Translations under genes and position numbers: made by a program | Assembly: GCA_016098155.1 (NCBI GenBank) | Contig: JAAAJB010000260.1 | Coordinates: 1-46,662 of the forward strand | Reading direction: 5' to 3' | DNA from: Actinomortierella ambigua | Taxonomy: Eukaryota > Mortierellomycota > Mortierellomycetes > Mortierellales > Mortierellaceae | DNA: 46,662 bases | The notes under the pieces: model-generated | The model's database searches: none | What the model saw: only the letters and a program-made list of their open reading frames with translations | Told to the model about the DNA's origin: nothing | Part shown: in pieces, positions 41,213 through 46,662 of the stretch | Layout: every line of letters starts with the position of its first letter | How positions within the stretch are numbered: position 1 is the stretch's first letter

Positions 41213-43792
41213 ATGAACTCTGAAAACTCCACACAAGTAAGTATATACCGGCCGACAAGCTCGTCTGCCCCTAATACCACCCCCCCCCATCTTTCGCCAG
41301 AATACTAACACATCGCTCTTCTCCACGCTGTGTTAGAGATAGGAAAACTCATCGGTACTGGTGCGTACGGTGCCGTCTTCAAGGGCCGCTACAACACGCG
41401 CAAGGCTGCCATCAAGAGGTTTCAGCTCCATCAACACAACACAGACGAGGTCGAGACCATCGAGCATGAGATTGGCTTGCTCAAACGCCTCCAGTACCGC
41501 CATGTCATCCAGTTCTATGGCGTACATCGTCAAGGCAACGAGATTTCACTAGTTATGGACTTTGCTGAAGGAGGCAGTCTAAAGCAGGCCATCGAGGACT
41601 CACGCGTCGCTGGCTGGCATATCAAGAGTCGGATCGCACAGGAGATTGCCTATGGTCCAGCCTACATCCATCACGAAGGAATCCTCCATCGAGATCTCAA
41701 GAGCGACAATGTGCTTCTGTCAAGCCACATGGAAGTCAAGCTTTGTGACTTTGGACTCGCCGTGGTCAAGACATCCAATAGTGGTCATTCGACTGAAGTC
41801 ATGCGAGGCACAGTCCGATGGCTGGCTCCTGAGCTGGTTGCCTCAGAGCGACCTCGATACACCACCAAGTCGGACATGTACGCGTTGGGGATGGTGATGT
41901 GGGAGATGGCAGCCATGTGCACTGTTCCTTTCAAGGCCATGACCAACAACCTTGTAATGGCAAAAGCTGTTCACGGCGGCCAACGTGAGAAGCTACCCGA
42001 AAAGACACCGGCTATCTACCAGCATTGGGTCGATCTGTGTTGGAAGCATGACCCATCCGACCGACCAGATGCTCACGAGGTGAGCATCGTGGACGATGCC
42101 TTATCGGGACTTGACAGTGCGAACACTGGCACATTATGGTGCACGTTGACCAACACATATGAGGAACGGATAGTCCCTGAGGTTCCGCCCTTGGTGACTT
42201 CAACGCCTGCGAAAACGTCAGCCATCCCGCCACTAATGAGGTTCATCAGCCTGAGCCGCAAGGCGGTGCTCAACGACGCGGATGCACAAGTGTCTCTTGC
42301 AGAGATGTACGAGATTGGCGGTAGTGGTGTCCCAAAGGACAACGAAAAGGCCTTCGTTTGGTACCTTCGAGCAGCACAACTAGGCCATCTCGATGCTATG
42401 GGTCGTGTAAGTGGCATGTATGCCGAAGGTCGAGGCACTGAGCAGAGCGACGAGGACGCAGCCAGGTGGCAACATCAAGCAACGGACCAAAGACGATCGA
42501 ATCTCGCGTCGGTATCGGTAGAGGAAGATTCACGTGACAAAAGTTGGTTTCGTACGACCTCGCGAAAGCAACTAGCGGGCATGAAGTCTAGCCTCGGATC
42601 CGTGATTAATGTGCTGGATACCAACCAGGACATAGTCAAGGCGCAGGCCGAAAGAGGGGGCGCAAGGGCACAGTTTATCGTTGGGTCGATGTACGAACAG
42701 GGTCGAGGTGTCGAACAGAGCGATGTAGAGGCTGTCAAATGGTACACCAAGGCGGCAGGCCAGGGGAATCCGCAAGCACAGAATAACCTTGGAAGAATGT
42801 ACTTGGATGGTCGAGGTGTCGAACAGAGCGATGTAGAGGCTGTCAAATGGTACACCAAGGCGGCAAGCCAGGGGAATCCGCAAGCACAGGATAGCCTTGG
42901 AAGCATGTACAGACTGGGTCGAGGTGTCGAACAGAGAGATGTCGAGGTGGTCAAGTGGTACACCAAGGCGGCCAGCCAAGGGAGTCCAAATGCACAGAAC
43001 AACCTTGGAACGATGTACGCGAATGGTCGAGGTGTCGAACAGAGCGATGTCGAGGCGGTCAAGTGGTACACCAAGGCGGCCAGCCAAGGGTATCCAGATG
43101 CACAGTTCAACCTTGGATGGATGTATGAGACTGGTCGAGGTGTCGAACAGAGCGATGTCGAAGCGGTCACGTGGTACACCAAGGCGGCCATCCAAGGGAA
43201 TCGAAATGCACAGAATAACCTTGGAAGCATGTACCGACAGGGTCGAGGTGTCGAACAGAGCGATGAAGAGGCGGTCAAGTGGTACACCAAGGCAGCCAAC
43301 CAAGGGAATCCATCTGGGTAGTGCAATCTTGGATGGATGTATGACTTGGGTCAAGGGGTCGAACAAGACGATATATCGGCTGTGGAATGGTGCAAAAAAA
43401 GCTCTGCCCAGGGTAATGCATAAGGCCATGGAAACCTTGCTTCGATGTATAAACTTGGTTTCGGTGTTGTGACGAGTGATGATCATGCACTCGATTTATT
43501 CATCAGGGTCCGCGACAAAGGATATCCAAGTGCACACTTCCATGTGAAGTGGCTAACATCGCCTGATCGACGGACCCCATGCAGTGACTCGGATGCTGTT
43601 GAGGTGAATCGCATTGGAGCCGAGAAAGGGTATGTGGGATCTCAGCACAATCTCGGGCGACTGTATGAGGGAGGCCGAGGCGTTCGCCTGGACAAGATCC
43701 AAGCGCCTGCATGGTACAGGCAGGCTGCTGCCCAAGGCCACCTCGACTCGCAGCAAAGGATGGAGTTCCTTCAGAGACATTTAGTAGCTTGA
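41213..43792 (+). pseudogene. K5: kinase-Sel1 pseudogene (lost splice acceptor, two in-frame stops)
   Basis: Exon 1 would be 41213-41236 and exon 2 41327-43792. The acceptor dinucleotide before GCTGTGTTAGAG is AC (41325-41326), where all five paralogs have AG; the branch site TACTAAC (41303-41309) remains. The nearest upstream AG (41299-41300) leads to a stop after 11 codons. Within exon 2 a TAG (43319-43321) replaces a CAG codon in a Sel1 repeat, and a TAA (43421-43423) replaces a CAC codon; downstream the original frame continues to the expected end. The kinase motifs (IGTGAYGAV, AAIKRF, HRDLKSDN, DFGLAVV) are intact, but the normally conserved GLAYIHH reads GPAYIHH. The breaks are few, so inactivation is recent. 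A truncated product from an alternative start cannot be excluded. An early Sel1 pair, six repeats before the first stop, and two after it remain. Confidence 0.87.
42655..43515 (+). repeat. K5 Sel1 repeat array (eight 108-bp units)
   Basis: Six units before the TAG and two after it. Neighbouring units share long identical stretches, for example the two starting near 42700 and 42810, which points to very recent unit duplication or gene conversion. Confidence 0.85.
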
Positions 43793-44289
43793 TTGGGTCT
43801 CGAATTGATGCTGTTTTCAACAGCTGTTTCTTAGCTTTGGCACTTTGGCAGGATGTGGCGTCCAATATCTTGTGTGCTGTAGACTATTGTGACAATGGAC
43901 ACCATCGGAGCGCATCGTCCTCAAATGTTTGCAGGAAATTATCCATGCCTTTGACACAAATTTCGAGTTTGAGAGGTGTTGGTTTACGCAGCTTGTTTTG
44001 TTTCTCTCGAGTGAATAAGGAGCTCTACTGGCACCAAATCTTACCCACATCATGGCATCATTCAATATCTGCAAATAATCAAACAAAAACGTTGACCAAG
44101 TCGTATTCATGAGAGACTTGTTCTGTGGCAAGAGTGCGGGCTAATAAGGAGGCAGCAAACTCTCGGTGAACAATGCTGAACAAGGTATTGAGAGTGCCAA
44201 CCACTGAGTGATCTGTGGAAGAGAGAACTATGACTCTAGCATTCAATGAGCGCTGGCCAGTCACCCACATCATAGCTGTAACCATCCTA
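43793..44289. other. Spacer after K5
   Basis: No gene. About 43930-44289 resembles 40150-40484 and, partly, 30600-30890; it is the shared flank of the duplicated cassette. Confidence 0.5.
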
Positions 44290-44810
44290 CTTGTCCACCT
44301 GCTCGCCTAGTCCCAGGACAGCTGCGATATTATGGAATACTTGAGTATTGTCCATCACACCTCGGAACAGCTCTGACCCAGGGCCTTACGTAAACACGCG
44401 GACGTCCTGCATGGAGTGAACACCAACGCTTTTGCTGACAGGCAGTGTGCCTGACTTGTACATGCCATCCTAATCTTCGTTTGGGTTGGGGACGTGTACC
44501 GTGTACTGGTGATGGCTCCCTGTCATCCCCACCGCAGGCTGCCGCGTGCCATGAGTGTGGACCTGGAGCTGTTCATGATGAGCTGGTGCCGATACCACTC
44601 CAGCAGCCAATGTGAACCGCACCTATCACTTGTCTGGAAAGCCGTTGCAATCCTTGTCCTCATACGATGGCCATCCCGAGCGAGCATATGTTCTGATAGC
44701 ATTGCGCTTCTACAGATCCATACCATCCTCGTTAGCGTTTGTTTCCGTTTCAACTGTTAAAAAACTTGGTGTCGACCGTCAGCGGATCCATAGACATCAA
44801 ATGCATTGCT
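44290..44810 (-). pseudogene. Alkaline phosphatase remnant, copy E
   Basis: Retains the true C-terminus: ELFRGVMDNTQVFHNIAAVL followed by GLGEQVDK and a TAG stop at the lower edge. Two in-frame stops (in the VPNPNED-DGMYK region near 44470 and before GPGSELF near 44390) and a frameshift further upstream break it. The upper edge joins the kinase leader at the same sequence as in copies B and D. Confidence 0.62.
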
Positions 44811-44889
44811 GTGTGACGTTATCAGGTAAAATATACAGCATCCTTGGGCTGCAATGCTCTCATCTATTTGTTTGTGAACACCAGATGTG

Positions 44890-44984
44890 TATTCACAGCT
44901 CATCAGCCTCTCTCATTGCAATCTCATTCATTTGTCTCATCCGCACACCGTCATCTGAACACTTGGCCTACATCTCTCTGCGGA
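44890..44984 (+). promoter_or_regulatory. Conserved kinase leader, K6 copy
   Basis: Nearly identical to the K5 leader, including the CTGCGGAATG context of the start codon, where K1-K4 have CTGCAGAATG. Confidence 0.55.
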
Positions 44985-46662
44985 ATGAACTCTGAAAATT
45001 CCACACAAGTAAGTATATACCGGCCGACAAGCTCGTCTGCCCGGATACCGCCCCCTCTTTCGCCAGAATACTAACACACCCTTCTTCTCCAGGCTGTGCT
45101 AGAGATAAGAAAACTCATCGGCACTGGTGCGTACGGTGCCGTCTTCAAGGGCCGCTACAACACTCGCAAGGCTGCTATCAAGAGGTTTCAGCTCCATCAA
45201 AACAATACAGACCAGATCGAGACCATCGAGCATGAAATTGGCTTGCTCAAACGCCTCCAGTACCGCCATATCATCCAGTTCTATGGCGTACATCGTCAAG
45301 GCAACGAGATTTCTCTAGTCATGGACTTTGCCGAAGGTGGCAGTCTCAGGCAAGCCATCGAGGATTCACGCGTGGCCGGCTGGCATATCAAGAGTCGGAT
45401 TGCACAGGAGATTGCCTATGGTCTAGCCTACATCCATCACGAAGGCATCCTCCATCGAGATCTCAAGAGCGACAATGTGCTTCTCTCAAGCCACATGGAA
45501 GTCAAGCTCTGTGACTTTGGACTCGCGGTGGTCAAGACATCCAGTAGTGGTCATTCGACCGACGTCATGCGAGGCACATTCCGATGGATGGCTCCTGAAC
45601 TGGTTCTCTCAGAGCGACCACGATACACCACCAAGTCGGACATGTACGCGTTGGGAATGGTGATGTGGGAAATGGCAACCATGTGCACTGTTCCTTTCAA
45701 GGCCATGGCTAATAACTATGTAGTGGCGAAGGTTGTTCATGGCGGCCAACGTGAGCAGCTACCCGAAAAGATACCAGCTATCTACCAGCATTGGGTCGAT
45801 CTGTGTTGGAAGCAAGACCCATCCGACCGACCAGATGCTCACGAGGTCATCATCGTCGACGATGCCTCATCGGTACTTGACGGTACGAACACTGCTGGCA
45901 CATTATGGTGCACGTTGACCGATAGCACACACGAGCAAAGCATGGTCCCTGGGGTATCACCCATGGTAACTTCAGCGTTCGCGGAAGCGAGAGCCACCCA
46001 ACCACTAACGGAGTTCGTCAGTCTGAGCCGCAAGGCGGTGCTCAACGATGCTGATGCACAACTGTCTCTTGCGAAGATGTACGAGATTGGCGGTAGTGGT
46101 GTCCCAAAGGACAACGAAAAGGCCTTCGTTTGGTACCTTCGAGCAGCACAACTAGGCAATCTCGACGCCATGGATCGTGTTAGTGGCATGTATGCCGAAG
46201 GTCGCGGCACTGAGCAGAGCGACAAGGAAGCAGTCAGGTGGCAAAATCAAGCAACGGACCGAAGACGATCACATCTGCACGGTGGTGCTGATACTGCTTC
46301 TCACGGCGCGTCGCAGTCGGTAGAGAGTGATCCAGGTGACAAGAGTTGGTTTCGTACGAAGTCACGAACGCGACTAGCGGCCGTGAAGTCTAGCCTCGGA
46401 TCGGTGTTGAATGTGCTAGATACCAACCAGGACAGAGTCAGGGCGAGAGCTGAAATTGAGGCAGCAGAAAGAGGGGACGCAAGAGCACAGTGTAGCGTTG
46501 GATTGATGTATTTGGATGGTCGAGGTGTCAAACAGAGCGATGACGAGGCGGTCAAGTGGTTCACCAAGGCGGCCATCCAAGGGAATCCAAATGCACAGTG
46601 CGGCCTTGGAGCGATGTACCAGAATGGTCGAGGTGTCGAACAGAACGATGCTGAAGCGGTCA
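44985..46662 (+). CDS. K6: TKL-like kinase with Sel1 repeats, cut by the window end
   Basis: Exons 44985-45008 (MNSENSTQ) and 45093 to beyond 46662; 84-bp phase-0 intron with TACTAAC at 45069-45075 and a normal CCAG acceptor. About 531 codons are visible and open. Kinase motifs are intact: IGTGAYGAV, AAIKRF, EHEIGLL, HRDLKSDN, DFGLAVV; the APE region reads TFRWMAPEL, with Phe where the others have Val, Ile or Ala. An early Sel1 pair (SLAKMYEIGGSGVPKDNEKA), a helical spacer and the first two units of the main Sel1 array follow before the sequence ends. It is the closest relative of K5 and appears to be its functional sister. The total repeat number and the 3' end are unknown. Confidence 0.85.

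Noticed and set aside
42655..43515. Regular direct repeats that could suggest a CRISPR-like or satellite array
   Set aside because: The 108-bp period is in frame and codes 36-residue Sel1 repeats within a kinase gene family.

Overview
The window looks like nuclear DNA of an early-diverging filamentous fungus, most likely Mortierellomycota/Mucoromycota. The support is GT..AG introns of about 80-300 bp with TACTAAC-type branch sites, AATAAA signals, a mitochondrial EF-Tu with a presequence, a fungal alpha-actinin, a full-length ABCC transporter, and an expanded family of kinase-Sel1 proteins of the kind known from Mucoromycota. The genus cannot be fixed from sequence alone. There are no tRNA, rRNA or CRISPR features that I can see.

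The left part (1-26.8 kb) is ordinary single-copy gene space. In order it holds: a poly-Gln nuclear-regulator-like gene (934-3750, +); a convergent two-exon gene for a very acidic single-pass membrane protein (3885-7757, -), the pair sharing an inverted-repeat poly(A) element; TUF1 (8090-10106, -, 4 exons); a bidirectional promoter; an alpha-actinin gene (10558-14899, +, 13 exons, including 13-nt and 21-nt microexons); a 2.7-kb gap without genes; an ABCC transporter (17638-25203, +, 11 exons, 1951 aa) with large low-complexity insertions; an unassigned 3' terminal ORF (25592-25939, +); and a solitary gag-like ORF resembling ORF1 of DIRS/Ngaro tyrosine-recombinase retroelements (26089-26733, -).

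The right part (about 27.5-46.7 kb) is a tandem array of six paralogous genes (called K1-K6 here). Each has a tiny first exon coding for 8 residues, a phase-0 intron, a TKL-like protein kinase domain, and a C-terminal array of 36-residue Sel1 repeats whose copy number differs between paralogs (4 to 9). Before K1, K2, K4, K5 and K6 lies an opposite-strand remnant of the same C-terminal piece of an alkaline phosphatase, so most of the array grew by duplicating a [phosphatase remnant - kinase] cassette. The kinases are diverging: K1, K3 and K6 keep the catalytic motifs, K2 reads HQD/DFD, K4 reads HGN and has a 20-residue duplication in its activation segment, and K5 is a pseudogene (lost splice acceptor, two in-frame stops). 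K6 runs off the window end.

The array is the most interesting part: active-looking kinases, predicted pseudokinases and a dead copy sit side by side, each joined to a repeat domain that is homogenised at DNA level. This resembles the birth-and-death pattern of repeat-based recognition receptors. The function proposed for it is inference.
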